NCBI GenBank assembly: GCA_902702965.1
Contig: CACRXP010000148.1
Location: forward strand, 133,805 to 197,804
Length of the DNA stretch: 64,000 nucleotides
Direction of reading: 5' to 3'
Source: Spirometra erinaceieuropaei
Taxonomy: Eukaryota > Platyhelminthes > Cestoda > Diphyllobothriidea > Diphyllobothriidae
Part shown: one piece after another, positions 22,861 to 33,954 of the stretch
How positions within the stretch are numbered: the first letter of the stretch is position 1
How the letters are laid out: every line of letters begins with the position of its first letter
Notes under the pieces: model-generated
Databases searched by the model: none
Seen by the model: only the letters and a program-made list of their open reading frames with translations
What the model was told of the DNA's origin: nothing
Made by a program: the position numbers and the translations under genes

Positions 22861-23097
22861 ATGTCTGCAACATACGCAGATTTAAATGACCAACTTTTTC
22901 CCATCAAGTGGAGGCACAAGGGACCGTACGTAAATAACCTTCCTCTTCATAGAATTCTCCTCCCTAAACCCCCATCTGAGCGTGCCCGCGCCCGTTTGGT
23001 CTTCAAATTCGCACAAGTGACGCAAACAATTATCGATCCGCGCGAAGCGCTTCGCATGCTGGAGACGCGCGACCTTCGTAATGCCACGTCCAGATAG
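22861..23097 (+). promoter_or_regulatory. Possible upstream ORF overlapping the TPC start
   Basis: An ATG at 22861 with A at -3 opens 78 codons in another frame and stops at 23095-23097, 17 bases past the TPC ATG. If the transcript starts above 22861, ribosomes using this ATG would bypass the TPC start. Whether it is transcribed cannot be seen. Confidence 0.3.
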
Positions 23098-25477
23098 TCG
23101 CCCGAAAAGTGGAAAAAATAATGACGACAGCTCGGAAGATAGTCCCACACTCAGATCCGTCGCCTCCATAACACACTCCGAGACGACAGTCGATGAGTTT
23201 TTGTTGAAGCCCAGGGTGGCCAAGGACCCCAGGCGGGAAGACAAGTTCAATCTGGCCGTCTCCATCTTCACAGATGCCTACCTATCGCGATTGGAGATTA
23301 AGTACAAGAGGGATCCAAGATCCGTGCAACTCTATAATCTCTACTACAACCCCGTGCTGAAGGCAATTTACTATGGGTTTATGGTTTTGAACCTACTAAC
23401 CATCCTGCTGGAGGAACCGGCAGCCATAAAGGTGAACGGTAAGGAACTTCCCTACTACGTCCCACTTGCGATTAACGTCCTCTGCGAGGCGGTTTTTTAC
23501 TGTCGTTGGCTTCACATCTTCCTGGTTGCTGATTTGAAACGGATGAAAAGAAACAAGTCTTTTATTGGCACCATTGTTATTCTGGTCCTCATGACGTTGG
23601 ACGATATCGTCTACGTCATACAGCAGGAGACTAATGTGGAGCATCCCATAAGATGGTCTCGTGCTCTCCGGCCAATGCTCCTCCTCACCTTCCCCGAAAA
23701 CAGACAAATTCGAGCTGCCTTTGACAACATTAGATGCACTGCAATCGATGTCTCCTCGGTCTTTGCTATGTTCGTATTCAGTCTCTTATTTATCAGCATC
23801 GTTACACTGAAACTGCTGCAGGGTGAGAGACTCTTCTATCCAGACGGAAGCATCTATTTTCCCGATTTTGTTGAGATTGCCTGGGAGCTGTATGTACTGA
23901 GCACCACGTCGAACTCGCCCGATGTGATCTTGCCGGCCTTTGAGCGAAGTGCCGCCTATTTCGCGATTTATGTGTGGGTCTGTACAATGTGCAACTGGCT
24001 GTTCATGGGCATTCTGACCGCCTCCGTCTACAACGCCTACAAGAGCCATCTTGGATCGTTTGTGCTCAGGCGAGTGGTCAAACGTAAAAGCCTTCTCGAT
24101 GAGGCTTTCGTTCTCCTTCAGAGTGATCCCAAAGCCACTGGCATAGACCGAGACACCTTCTCCCGCGTCATGCGGTCAGTGGTCAGTTCAAGGAGTGAAA
24201 AGTCCATCGAGCTCATTTTCAACATTCTCGACCACGACAATACCGGAACTGTAGATAAGAAGGAGTTTGCCCGTTTCACCGAGTACTTACAAATGAACTT
24301 TAAGGAGATTATATTCAGTCGTGAGAGTTTTGCCCAATTCATACCAAAGTTTGAAGAGGTGTATACTACACAACGCTTTCAGAAGCTCGTGACTGTCATA
24401 CGGAGCAGCCCAGTAAGGATGTTCTTTGATCTCATGGTGCTAGCAAACGGGGTCACTTTGGTTGTAGCCAACCAAACACCCTACGAATTCATGTTCGAGT
24501 GGATCTTTACAGCCATATTTTCAATTGAAATTATCCTCAAGTACGTCGCCTCTGGGGGAGTTCGATTTTTTACGAATAGGTGGAATATTTTCGACATTGT
24601 TGTGGTGGTCGGTGCCTTCGTCGGACAGGCGATCAGCCAAACCTTCGACTACTTCGACTTGAAAGCACCGGCTTCTGTTAGTCAGTTTTTTCTCCTGCTC
24701 CGGCTTTTTCGTCTGCTCAAACTTGTTGGTCAAATTCCCATCTTCAAATGCATTATAAATTGCATTATAATTATTTTGCCCTCTCTCTGTGCATACGCAG
24801 CCATATTGCTCATATTATTCTATGTATTCACCTGCGCCGGCATGGAGGTGTTTAGCGGATTATTCCGATCGCCCCCCAATCACGACTATCACATCGAGGT
24901 GCCCTGTAATAACACCAATCTGGTAAATACGGATTTCGAAACCCTTCACTACTGTGCACTTAATTTTAACCATGTGGCCAACAGCTTCGCCCTTCTGTTC
25001 ATTCTTAGTGTGGGTAACAATTGGCACATATTCTCCAATGGTTTCACTTCGGTGACCAATCGCAGCTCTCGCATATTTTTTCTCCTCGTTCATTGGCTGT
25101 GCGTGCTCCTTGTGCTGAACATTGTTCTGGCCTTCATCATCGAGGCCTTTTTGATTGAATACGACCCCCAAAGCAGCAAATTCGAGCAGTACATCGTGAA
25201 ACGCCTGAAAGAATTGCATTTTGATGCCCACACGGAGTTGGAAAAGCGAAATCTACAGGCCTATTCAAGCCCCAATTTCTTTTTGACTAGCAAGCAAGTG
25301 AAGGAGATTTTCCCCAAAAAGGGCGACGTCGGCGACAGCGTTTCAGCTTTCTACTACATCCCCGACGGAGCATCAATCGAGTTGCTCATGTTTAGGATGT
25401 TTGAGGATGAGATCGAGGAGATTGCAGCCAAATACCAGGATCGACCGAGCATGAGAGCGCGTGTGGTGAACCTCTAA
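23081..25477 (+). CDS. TPCN: Two-pore cation channel (TPC), complete intronless ORF
   Basis: TPCs are dimeric Na+/Ca2+ channels of endosomes and lysosomes, gated by PI(3,5)P2, NAADP-linked signals or voltage depending on subtype. The 798-residue ORF has two six-helix domains: IS1 about 92-112, IS5-IS6 about 222-318, IIS1 about 445-463, IIS5-IIS6 about 556-690. Filter I lies in LYVLSTTSNSPDVILP (270-285), like the TPC TANNPDV signature. Filter II lies in ILSVGNNWHIF (641-651). IIS4 carries R541, R544 and K547. The interdomain linker holds a canonical EF-hand loop, DHDNTGTVDKKE (384-395), after a degenerate one. The luminal loop has sequons at N610 and N660. Length fits the family (human TPC1 about 816). 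The ATG at 23081 is the first after an in-frame stop at 23018. No intron interrupts 2.4 kb, unlike the other two genes here, so an old retrocopy is possible. Subtype is undecided. Confidence 0.95.
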   Translation: MPRPDSRPKSGKNNDDSSEDSPTLRSVASITHSETTVDEFLLKPRVAKDPRREDKFNLAVSIFTDAYLSRLEIKYKRDPRSVQLYNLYYNPVLKAIYYGFMVLNLLTILLEEPAAIKVNGKELPYYVPLAINVLCEAVFYCRWLHIFLVADLKRMKRNKSFIGTIVILVLMTLDDIVYVIQQETNVEHPIRWSRALRPMLLLTFPENRQIRAAFDNIRCTAIDVSSVFAMFVFSLLFISIVTLKLLQGERLFYPDGSIYFPDFVEIAWELYVLSTTSNSPDVILPAFERSAAYFAIYVWVCTMCNWLFMGILTASVYNAYKSHLGSFVLRRVVKRKSLLDEAFVLLQSDPKATGIDRDTFSRVMRSVVSSRSEKSIELIFNILDHDNTGTVDKKEFARFTEYLQMNFKEIIFSRESFAQFIPKFEEVYTTQRFQKLVTVIRSSPVRMFFDLMVLANGVTLVVANQTPYEFMFEWIFTAIFSIEIILKYVASGGVRFFTNRWNIFDIVVVVGAFVGQAISQTFDYFDLKAPASVSQFFLLLRLFRLLKLVGQIPIFKCIINCIIIILPSLCAYAAILLILFYVFTCAGMEVFSGLFRSPPNHDYHIEVPCNNTNLVNTDFETLHYCALNFNHVANSFALLFILSVGNNWHIFSNGFTSVTNRSSRIFFLLVHWLCVLLVLNIVLAFIIEAFLIEYDPQSSKFEQYIVKRLKELHFDAHTELEKRNLQAYSSPNFFLTSKQVKEIFPKKGDVGDSVSAFYYIPDGASIELLMFRMFEDEIEEIAAKYQDRPSMRARVVNL

Positions 25478-25843
25478 CTGATTACTATTCGGTTTCATTA
25501 GTTGCGTCGAAAGGCGGGCTCGACTGTTTACACCTCTCTCCCTCCCCCCCTTATTGACCCAAATCGTTCCACGAAGTCTCCTCGTTTCTACCTCTACATA
25601 CCTGAATCAATTTCGAGACTCTTTTGTCAATCATCTATGTTCTATGCAATGCAGGAACGAGGCCGTATTTCCAGTCAGCGAGTCAAAATCGCCTTTTTTC
25701 TGGCATTCAGCCAGACGTCTCAACAGCACTGCGCTTCTCGTTATTTCAACTCGCCGGAGGTAATCAGTCTTTCGCGAGAACGGTTTCGACTACGGTTCCG
25801 CGCCTTAAGACCAGTCAGATCACAATATAAACCCCCTTTAGTG

Positions 25844-25849
25844 AATAAA
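25844..25849 (+). terminator. Candidate polyadenylation signal of TPC
   Basis: AATAAA about 370 bases past the TPC stop codon, on the coding strand. It is the first perfect match downstream of the gene. Confidence 0.45.
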
Positions 25850-26714
25850 CCTTGCCTAGACGCGTCGAATTCGACGAATACCTCTTTGTTGCTGGCTGGC
25901 TGACTGTGAAATGAATTCTTCATACACGTAACTAGGCCACTTTCCGCTATCTCACCGTCGCTAGCTCTCCGAAAACGCAAAGATTCGCAGCAGTATCCGG
26001 GCCAACTCGAAGTAGGCCGGTTAAAATCGTATTCCTCTCCAAGCTTGTCCAGTCCAGGCCACATCAAAGGAAATTAACATCCCTCTTTCTAACCGCTAGG
26101 ATAAGTGGACAGTGTTCGGGTTTACTCGGTCAACTAAGGCTGCCTTGGATCGACGAAAGTTGACCCAACAGGATCCAAACAGTTTATCAATCTCTAGCCA
26201 ACAGACAGCCCAATTTAACTGATCTCCCCTCCCCCCTGCAACCGCGTACACAGAAAACTTCTACGTCATAGCACCCTTGCAACAATTTCTTTTAGCCAAT
26301 TTTGCACTGCTTACAGAAAAATAAATTTTGTCAGCTATCTTTACTTCGGATGGTTGCTAGAGGTTGCCATCGTACTGAGAACTATGTCGATTAGGTTTTA
26401 GGAATTACTGTTTAGGATTGTGGCAATGGCCATTTAGCTGGTGCTACTCACGTCTGTTAGAGGGTGACTCCTGAACACTGCTCACGCATGCGTGAGGATG
26501 TTTGACGTCATCGAGATTATTAGTTGTTTGGAAGGCACTCTCTCTGCAACGCAACTGAAGCATGACTAAAAAACACAAGGTAAGAGGTATCAAGTTGCCC
26601 AATGCCATCATCAGCTGGTTGACAGGTTCGGACTGTCGACGCATACATGGGAGAGGGAAGGGAGAGTGAGATCGTCCCTGGGGAATCCATCCTCACGGCA
26701 CACCAGCGCATTCC
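25850..26714. other. TPC 3' flank with an unplaced exon-like segment
   Basis: On the minus strand 26452-26554 has acceptor TTTTTTAGTCATGCTTCAG, an open frame (LRCRESAFQTTNNLDDVK...) and donor GTGAGT. No partner exon was found on either side. On the plus strand the same place has ATG ACT AAA AAA CAC AAG followed by GTAAGA. Either could be chance. Confidence 0.3.
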
Positions 26715-26965
26715 CCACTATAATAAATCTGACGCGAGTTCAATCATATTTGGGTCAAGTTTACCCGCCCAACCTACTGCAACGTCTGGAATCCAGGAAA
26801 ATCTGATACAGTAAGCTGACTGCCCAAGCAGAATTTCCTAAGTAATACATCTAGAATCCACCAGATGACTACCGGGCACACGAGGTGTTTTGGCCGTATT
26901 AAAGTCTCCCCTTGATGCCGTGGGTTCGAATCCCATCCAGGCACTGAGTTCCTCACATATGGATC
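26715..26965 (+). repeat. SINE-II copy with leader
   Basis: The leader (GACGCGAGTTCAATC, GTCAAGTTTACCCGCCCAAC, CTGATACAGTAAGCTGACTG) matches the link segment of the SINE-II palindrome at 42.1 kb. The head is damaged but keeps the box B stem CGTGGGTTCGAATCCCA (about 26920-26936), followed by the tail CTCACATATGGATCAAAG. Confidence 0.7.
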
Positions 26966-27609
26966 AAAGTGTAGCAGAAATTGTCAATACACACTCTTCA
27001 AAGTTCTTATTAGGGGTTCTTTTCGATAGCCGAGGGCTTATGGCTGTGCGATCATGAGCGAGAACTCTTGCCTGGAGCCTTAACACAAAATGCGACACCT
27101 ATATTTCATTCTGTCGTCAGCCGAAGTCGACGAACAACGATCTACGGGACTTCTAGATCCGCAACGACAGATATGGACAAATCAACCCATTTTCGCCACC
27201 AATGACGGGCGTCAAATATCGAAGGTTCAAGAACCACATCCCTGTCTTGACGAACTGTGTCAAGTCCGGGTTCTGGGTTGATCCCCTTTTTCGACGCCCT
27301 CAGCTGAGTAACGGTACCAGATCGAGGACAGAAACTCTGCTTTTATGGGGTGGACGTCGAAGAATGTGCCTTAACCACCCCAGTCATCTTTCTTGAACGA
27401 GAGAGTTACAGTCCGTGACATCATTGAGGACGACTAGGAGGCATGACGCCAACCATGTCAAGTACATTTACGGGACATCAGATGCTCGTGGAAGACTGAA
27501 ATGACTATTTCCGGCTTGTTTTGTCGACGTCAGCCGGTGCTTCCGTCAACGCCAGACTGCACTCTCTAGATCCCAATCTCGAGCTAGATGATGATTGGTC
27601 AGTGCTTCA
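26966..27609. other. Unassigned interval with a SINE-I scrap
   Basis: 27485-27545 resembles a minus-strand SINE-I core (GACTGAAATGACTATTTCCG). Nothing else recognised. Confidence 0.35.
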
Positions 27610-27930
27610 CTGACGGTTCGACCGGTCGATTTCGACGGTGTCCACCGTGTGCTACACACCAAGCTGCAGCAGGCGCGATGGTTTTCATGTGAATTACTTT
27701 AAAGTAATACTAGATTGCGCAGCATCTACCGCACTCTCTCTTCCACTCCCCAGCTGGACCCGGTGTCAAGACAGAGTCTAGAAGACCGGAGGCGGGAGGG
27801 GGGGAGGAGGGTGGAGGTGGATGGCACGGTCGAGCCCACGCCTTGGCGTTCCACTTCACACCCCCTGGTCCACACAGCAAGCGGCCAGGTTTTTGACCAA
27901 CAACAGTAACAACAACAACAACAACAGCCC
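27610..27930 (+). repeat. Family D copy with (CAA)n tail
   Basis: D consensus order: GGTGTCCACCGTGTGCT, GCGCAGCATCTACCGCACTC, AGACCGGAGGCGGGAG, CCCTGGTCCACACAGC, then TTTTGACCAACAACAG with a (CAA)n run to 27927. The A-rich 3' tract suggests a retroposed element, an inference from its position only. Confidence 0.7.
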
Positions 27931-28194
27931 ATTACTGTACTACAGTCCTACATCGTATTGACGGAGGTCGAGAATATTCCTTCGTACAACGCGCACCCGG
28001 TTTATGGGCATCGATAGCCCCTGACGCCAGATAAATCAAAGACGGTTTCGCCACTGTCTCTGTTTCGCTGTCCGCAAAGCATCTTGACTGTTGATTACTG
28101 GTCGCCATGTCACCGACTGCTTGAACTGTTGGCGCAAAATTCTGAGGCAAAGAGGAAAACCAATTTTCCGTCCTGCACGCAGCACGCGGCCACC

Positions 28195-28300
28195 ACGTGA
28201 CCTTGGGCAACCACTCACTCGTCCCCCTGTACCTTGGGGCTCTCTCTAGGGTCTCGCCAGCAGCCTCACAGCGGTGCGTAATATGGGCGTAATGGGCTGT
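28195..28300 (-). repeat. SINE-I tail fragment
   Basis: CCTGTACCTTGGGGCTCTC and CAGCCTCACAGCGGTGCG match the distal SINE-I tail; the head is absent. Confidence 0.5.
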
Positions 28301-28314
28301 ATGTGAGCGTCCAG

Positions 28315-28660
28315 CCACCATTATGACGGTTCGACCATTGCTGCCGACGATGTCCACCGTGTGCTCCACAGCAAGTTGAGAGCAGGCACAAAGACTTGAG
28401 CGTGAATTGATTTATAGTGGTGGTGCACTTGCGCAGCACTTACCGCACTCTCTCCTCCCCCCTGCCTGAGGCCTGCGTGAAGACATAGCCAAGAAGACCG
28501 AAGGCGGGGGGGGGGAGAGCGCAGGTCACTGGAACTTCCGGACCCTCACCTAGGCGTACCACCGCACTCCCCGGTCCACAGCAAACACTTGACCAGGATT
28601 TTGACCAACAACAGAAAAAGGGGCCAGAAAGAAGAGAATGACCACAAGTCACTGTGCAGC
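28315..28660 (+). repeat. Family D copy
   Basis: GATGTCCACCGTGTGCTCC, TTGCGCAGCACTTACCGCAC, GACCGAAGGCGGGGG and CTTGACCAGGATTTTGACC follow the D order, ending in an A-rich stretch (ACAACAGAAAAAGG). Confidence 0.7.
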
Positions 28661-28904
28661 CATGCATAAAGCCTGTATACCCAGCGGGAACGCAAACGCA
28701 TCCACCGGCAAGGAATCAGGTGCCAGAGAACTGCTCACACACCAGACTGCGAGGACCATGGTTTGCTGAAACGTGACACAGCATACGCGCATAGTCTTAT
28801 AGTATGAACTCGACATGAGGCCGCGAATTTGGAGACTGTTCGTAAACTGGCTTCTAAACGTGAGGAGGCTAGCAAAATGATGACTGGTCTTGAGTCATAA
28901 GCAC

Positions 28905-29475
28905 TTTATCGAACCGAAGTTCATCAGTGCCTCGCTGCCTGCCATTCTCTGTCGCTGCAGATCGGACCTTTATTTAATCAAGAATGGGCGCACACAGAGT
29001 TAGTGGCTTCCTGAAGCAAACAAGTTCTGTATGGGTGGCAAGGGTCATGTACAGGCAGCCACCTACTGTTTTGAGAGCCGAAGAGATCGGTGTGCGCCCA
29101 TTTCTGATTGAATAAATATCCGATCTGCAGCGATAGAGCATGACGGATGGTGGTTCGACGAAGTGCTTATGACCTATCTGGTAGACCCAAGTGGTGGACC
29201 AACTGCGTCAGGTGCGTCTGTGCGCATGTTTGTGTTTCTGGTCCCAGCTGTCGGTCAGGGTTATGATTGGCTGAATGATGGCAGCATAAGCCCGAAACAG
29301 TACTGTATTAATCTCGCCGCATTCTCTGTCGTCCCTCCTCGCTGCTATTGTGACTTGGCCGACTTCGGCCTGGTAATTGGTTGCCTGTTCGTGACCTTTG
29401 CCACCCATAGGGACCTTGTTTGCTTCGTGAAGCCAATAGATCGGTGTGCTTTCATTCTTGCTTACACACATATAC
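28905..29475. repeat. Family G pieces, one inverted pair
   Basis: 28935-29000 (CATTCTCTGTCGCTGCAGAT) is mirrored at 29090-29150 (ATCTGCAGCGATAGAGCATG). The segment 29190-29475 (TTTGTGTTTCTGGTCCCAGC) is the reverse complement of the G copy at 9275-9440. Confidence 0.55.
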
Positions 29476-29477
29476 AT

Positions 29478-29909
29478 CATGGCAGATGGGCGCTCACCGA
29501 TCAGGTTACGGTTAGTAGTCGCACAGCGACTACTACAACTACTACTAGTAATGGTAGAAGTAAACGACATGGTGTCGACAAAGACGAAGGAGACCGGAAT
29601 GGCCATTTCTGGCTTATTTGCCGACATTAGCCAGTCACACAACTGCCTGGAGGGTTCCAGGATGAGCCCTAAGGCACAACGGAAGAAGCACATTCCGTAA
29701 CCTGATCGATGAGCGTCAATCTGCCATGATTCATATTCCCGATCACAACAAACAGGACAACGGGCCCGTGGCTCAATGGTAGAGTGTCAAACTCTATGAC
29801 CAAAGATCCCGGCTTCGAATCTCAAGTGATTCACACTTGGGGTTGGGTATGACTGACTGATGACGGCTAATAAGCCAGAAATGGGCATTCCGGTCTCTCT
29901 TGTCTTCTT
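29478..29909. repeat. SINE-I inverted pair
   Basis: Minus-strand tail and core fragment (29478-29640), then a plus-strand unit with tail scrap (CCTAAGGCACAACGG), leader (CCTGATCGATGAGCGTC), and complete head GGGCCCGTGGCTCAATGG with box B GGCTTCGAATCTC. Its tail stops at CTTGTCTTCTT, where family E begins. Confidence 0.7.
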
Positions 29910-30330
29910 CAGTGCGTGACCGATCTCATGAAATATTGGCCGAAATTTCGGAATACGTTTTCGATTAGGAAGAAGTACTGAGGTGGGGTTGTAATATTAA
30001 CTACTATGCGGCATAATCCCATAGCATTTAGGATTAGCCAGGATCTCTGCTTTTAAATGCACATCTTTTTCACCTCCGGCAAAAACCGCACTTTGAAAAA
30101 ATGACTGCTTAAGTAGCACGCATTTTCCCATTAATTTTCGGTGGTCATAAAAAAATCAAATATATTTCACGGACACCATGCGCAAAATATGCTTTCTTCT
30201 ACTCCTTTGGTAGAAAATCACATTCTCTTCACATTTTGTACTAAAAAGTGCATATTAAAATTTTAAAAATTTCTAATTATGAGATTTTTCGAGACCGTAC
30301 GATGGCCATTTATACGCTCGCGTACTGCGT
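29910..30330 (+). mobile_element. Family E copy E2, truncated
   Basis: Starts CAGTGCGTGACCGATCTC directly at the end of the SINE-I tail, runs through the left TIR and the AATGACTGCTTAAGTAGCAC segment, and ends after GAGATTTTTCGAGACCGTAC. The right half is missing. From 30330 to 30720 nothing further is recognised. Confidence 0.65.
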
Positions 30331-30720
30331 AGATAGTTCACAGATGGGGTATAGCAGTTGGGTCATAAGCCGACTAGACGCATTTTGAAACTACCCTCGA
30401 GCATTCTGACGTCTCGTACAGTGGACACCGGAAATATGGTAATCTCAAGCAGGCGGATCCTCATTGATACACCGGATCTCTAGATTCATGCAAAAGCACA
30501 GGCAATACAGTAAAAATAGGTATTGGTAAAACTTTTTACAAAAAACTGACGTCTGGGCAGTTAATTCGAGAAAGACGCAGAAGTTGATTGAGCCGTAAGT
30601 TTTGGAGTATCGGGTGGATTGGAGGAGAGGAGGACAGTGAGGTAGGCGGGGCAGGACAACGGTAACTGGATAAGGGACATTGTAATTGGCGGAGAGGAGA
30701 GGGGTGAGTTCAGACAACTC

Positions 30721-30921
30721 TCAGAGTTCCAGGTAGCTAGCTGGGTAGTAACCTTCCTCACCCTTGGTAGTCTTTATCAGACACCACTCCTTGTTCCCTC
30801 TGTCGTCAGAATCCCTGAGCACACGAACAAAGTCGCCCACTGTTATATCCTTGATTCGGGACTCATCGTAGAGGAATTTGACGCGACAGCGTCTGGGGGA
30901 CTGCGGCGCTGGCGGCGGTGC
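30721..30921 (-). CDS. Rho-GEF (DH-BAR-SH3, Tuba-like), terminal exon with SH3 domain
   Basis: The last exon on the minus strand has acceptor CTCCCTCGCCTCCCCCAACAG, 66 codons and stop TGA (30721-30723). After a proline-rich start (APPPAPQSP) it encodes a compact SH3 domain: VKFLYDES (the ALYDY position), DITVGDFVRVL (the RT-loop/GD.V element), NKEWCLIK (conserved tryptophan) and EEGYYPASYLEL (the G..P..Y motif). SH3 domains bind proline-rich ligands. In Tuba-type GEFs the C-terminal SH3 recruits actin regulators. Phase 0 fits the exon at 33955-34056. Confidence 0.85.
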   Translation of the reverse strand, partial: APPPAPQSPRRCRVKFLYDESRIKDITVGDFVRVLRDSDDRGNKEWCLIKTTKGEEGYYPASYLEL

Positions 30922-32257
30922 CTGTTGGGGGAGGCGAGGGAGGGGGGTGGAGTTAGAGAGGGGAAATGTGATTTTACAAGGAGGAATAAGAGCTCAACCG
31001 GGGGAGGGGGTGGAGGTAGGGCAAAGGCATTTCCGAAATAAGGCCTAACAGAAGTCATCAGGAGCTCCCAATTGCGTGTCCATCGACAAGCACTGTCTTT
31101 TGAACAATTTTTTTGTCCAGCTCTCTACATCTTGGTCTATCTGCTTATTCTTTTAGCAGATTACGTGAGCACAGACGCGCAAGTCTGCGCTCTGACGTGA
31201 TTGAGGTTCACTTTTAGCCAGTACCGCAAATACACAGACTGCTATCATGAAGAACACCATCGTTTGGTTAGGTACTGGTAGCTTTCGCAGCATCTTCCTC
31301 ACACACACTCTCTCTCTGAAGCTGAGCTCTAGCATGGAAATGTGGAGAGTGCCTGGGTGGCCGGTTGGTGAGGAAATGGGGTGTGCCATCGACTGGAAAT
31401 AAGTCCTGTAGTGCACAGCCTCGTCGCTAATGCTTTGTCTCACCGTCGTCAAGACTTCTCGCATATTGTTCAACTAGCATGTTTTTAAAGTTCATCCGAG
31501 CCACTCAGGTTGGACTTTCCGCCAGAGGCAATTCCTGCGCTCCGACTCGTGTAGGCGTTTGTTACCTGCCCCTTGCGCGCTCTAAGTCGCAAAAATGACA
31601 TCTCGATGGTAGAGAAAATCTGTTCTACAAAGAACATACAAGAAGAAGAAGGGTAGGCCTGTACGCTAGCTTTGCTTCAAAACGTCCAATCCGCTTGTTC
31701 AGCGCCAACAGTTCTTTTAATTCTACCAGCCCAGGTCTTGATTTGAGTGCGCTATGGCTGTGGAGCGGTGTCAAAATGGCATGTCTTCTTTTGCTGTACC
31801 TCACTCCCCAAAGGCCTTCCAATCACAGATTCCCTGGCATTCGATGAAGGCTCGTGCGACACGTTTGGCCTTATGGCCACATTTCATGCTCTCTGTTGAG
31901 GTGGGGACGAGCGACACTGACAGTTGCAACTTAAGCGCTCTTAGGAGAGACCGGGCTGGTAGAGCGTAAACGTCCATCGTGCTAAGATTGGGGGATCGGA
32001 GGTGGAGTGGGGGAAGAAGCGAAAAGCAAAGGCGCGATGGTGACCTGATTTATCAAGCCGGTGAGACTTAACGACTTGACAAAACCTCCTGACGCTTCAG
32101 TCGTCAAAGGTTTCTGCTTGTTTCTAAGCGAGAACGCCAGGGACCAGTTAGGTGTGATATGCGACGGCGACAACTCGCAATCAACGTCGGTCGCTCCACT
32201 GAATCACATATCTCCCACTTATTCACTATCTTTGCAGTGACCGCCTATTAGTTGAAT
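30922..32257. other. Rho-GEF intron, mostly unassigned
   Basis: A pyrimidine/purine-biased stretch near the SH3 acceptor (30920-31020), otherwise unique sequence. Minus-strand ORF 31153-31473 (106 codons) lacks usable splice sites and is not called. Confidence 0.4.
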
Positions 32258-32265
32258 AAACAGCC

Positions 32266-32622
32266 AGTCGGAAGTGGTTTGGTAGCCTCACCTGAAGCAA
32301 ACAAACCGCAATCACCTCTACTACGGGACCGGTGGTAATAGGGGTTTTTACAGGTGGAGCCGGGGAACGCACAGACGACGAGATCAAGTAGTTGTATGCA
32401 AAAGGAAAGTTATTGGGAATGCGCGGTTGTACTTTGAATGGTTGAGAAATAGTTGCGCTAATCCCTAACTATAACCCCTCATCCTAAACCCCAACTGCTA
32501 ACCCAAATCTTTAATCCTAACTCCTAACCCCAACCCATAACCATAACCCCAAACCCTAACCCTTAACCCCAGCCCCAACAGTATTGTTTCCATCAGGTGG
32601 GGCTACCAAACCACATCTTACT
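32266..32622 (+). mobile_element. TIR element C1 with telomere-like repeats
   Basis: The right end ATCAGGTGGGGCTACC...CACATCTTACT mirrors the left end AGTCGGAAGTGGTTTGGTAG. The TIR is about 30 bp. The target duplication is 8 bp with one mismatch (AAACAGCC / AAACTGCC). The interior 32459-32575 is CCCTAA-like. It lies in a Rho-GEF intron. Confidence 0.85.
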
Positions 32623-32630
32623 AAACTGCC

Positions 32631-33954
32631 ATGCTATTCGATGACGTTATCAAATTCTGCCTCATCTACTTCATGGGCCTTGGCTTCTCTTAGTCCCAGT
32701 TAAGCGAACTGACCCGAGACGGATCTTCTCTGGATCACCTAAATGCGCAGCATGTAACACAGCCTGAAAAATCAAACTACGAAATGAAAATGAATCGAGG
32801 AACTGCCAACTACACCCTGGGTGCTAAACAGCCCGCCAGACGCAGCCATGTCTGCCACACGGGCAAAGCAATCGATGTCTGGAGGTGTTGTCTGCAAAGA
32901 CGAGAGACACTGGAATTGTCCATTTTGACTTACTTGCCGACACAGGTGCCAGTCCAGGGTCGGCCGTGAAGCTGGCTGATGGCGGGCAACCTAATCTGCG
33001 ATGGTAATCTCAGCGGCCGTTGTCTTTGTCGGTAATTAATCTCCAAAAAGCGTACTTTCCAAATGTCGTCTCTACAAAGCAATCTGAAAAAAACTGCCGA
33101 GCATCATACTCGGCCGCAAGGCTCCATCTCACAAAGTAGTCGGGCCGCAGAAATTATACTTCCTGCCACATATATGAACGGAACATCTGAGATGATCGCC
33201 TGGCGGCTAAGTTGTATTTGGCATCCGCACTGCCCAGAAGCCGGCAGTCTTAAATAAAGGGCCCTACCTCCAAATAGCAACAAACGGACGCCCATTATCG
33301 CATTTCAGGTGCCAATTGCTCCTGTATGTACTTCGGTCACTCTGGTCGACACCTGGGTAACTATTAGAGGAAACGAGCTAACTATCCATCGACGTGGCCC
33401 CCTATCCCTTGCCCTTGCACACGCACTCGCTTGTGGCCACCGATTCATTTGAGATGATACTGAGATCGTCGCCACAGCCGGCACAAAACGAGCGAGAGAA
33501 TTTATTGAGGCTCGATACTCCACTGCGAGCAGTATCAACCTCTATGCTAACCCACGTGCCCATCACGTGAACCTGCGAGCAAGGCCCACTGATCCCCGCT
33601 GCCATCTGAAATCAGTGAGCGCTAATCCAGTCACCCGAATTTTAAGCGATAAACCATCCTCCCTCCCCCTCCTCCTCCTCCTCCTCTGTAACCCTTATCC
33701 CTCCTCCCACTGAGAAACCTACCGGTACTGTGCTCCCACTGCCATCACACACCAGTGGTCTATCTGTGGAACCCCTATGGTCTCAAACGCCCCACTTGTA
33801 AATTTGGTCTAACGGCGGGCTGGTATCACCTACTAGACTTCTCGAACACAAATCCGATCTCTTCCAAAGAGTCTTCCTTTCTCAAATGTGTATAGTATAT
33901 ACCATGAAAATACAAAATTAAAACACGGACACAAAAACGCAAAGGAATACTCAC
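32631..33954. other. Rho-GEF intron, unassigned
   Basis: Possible SINE-I scraps near 32890-33040 (TTGTCTTTGTCGGTAATTAA). A (CTC)n tract lies at about 33664-33686. No exon recognised. Confidence 0.4.
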
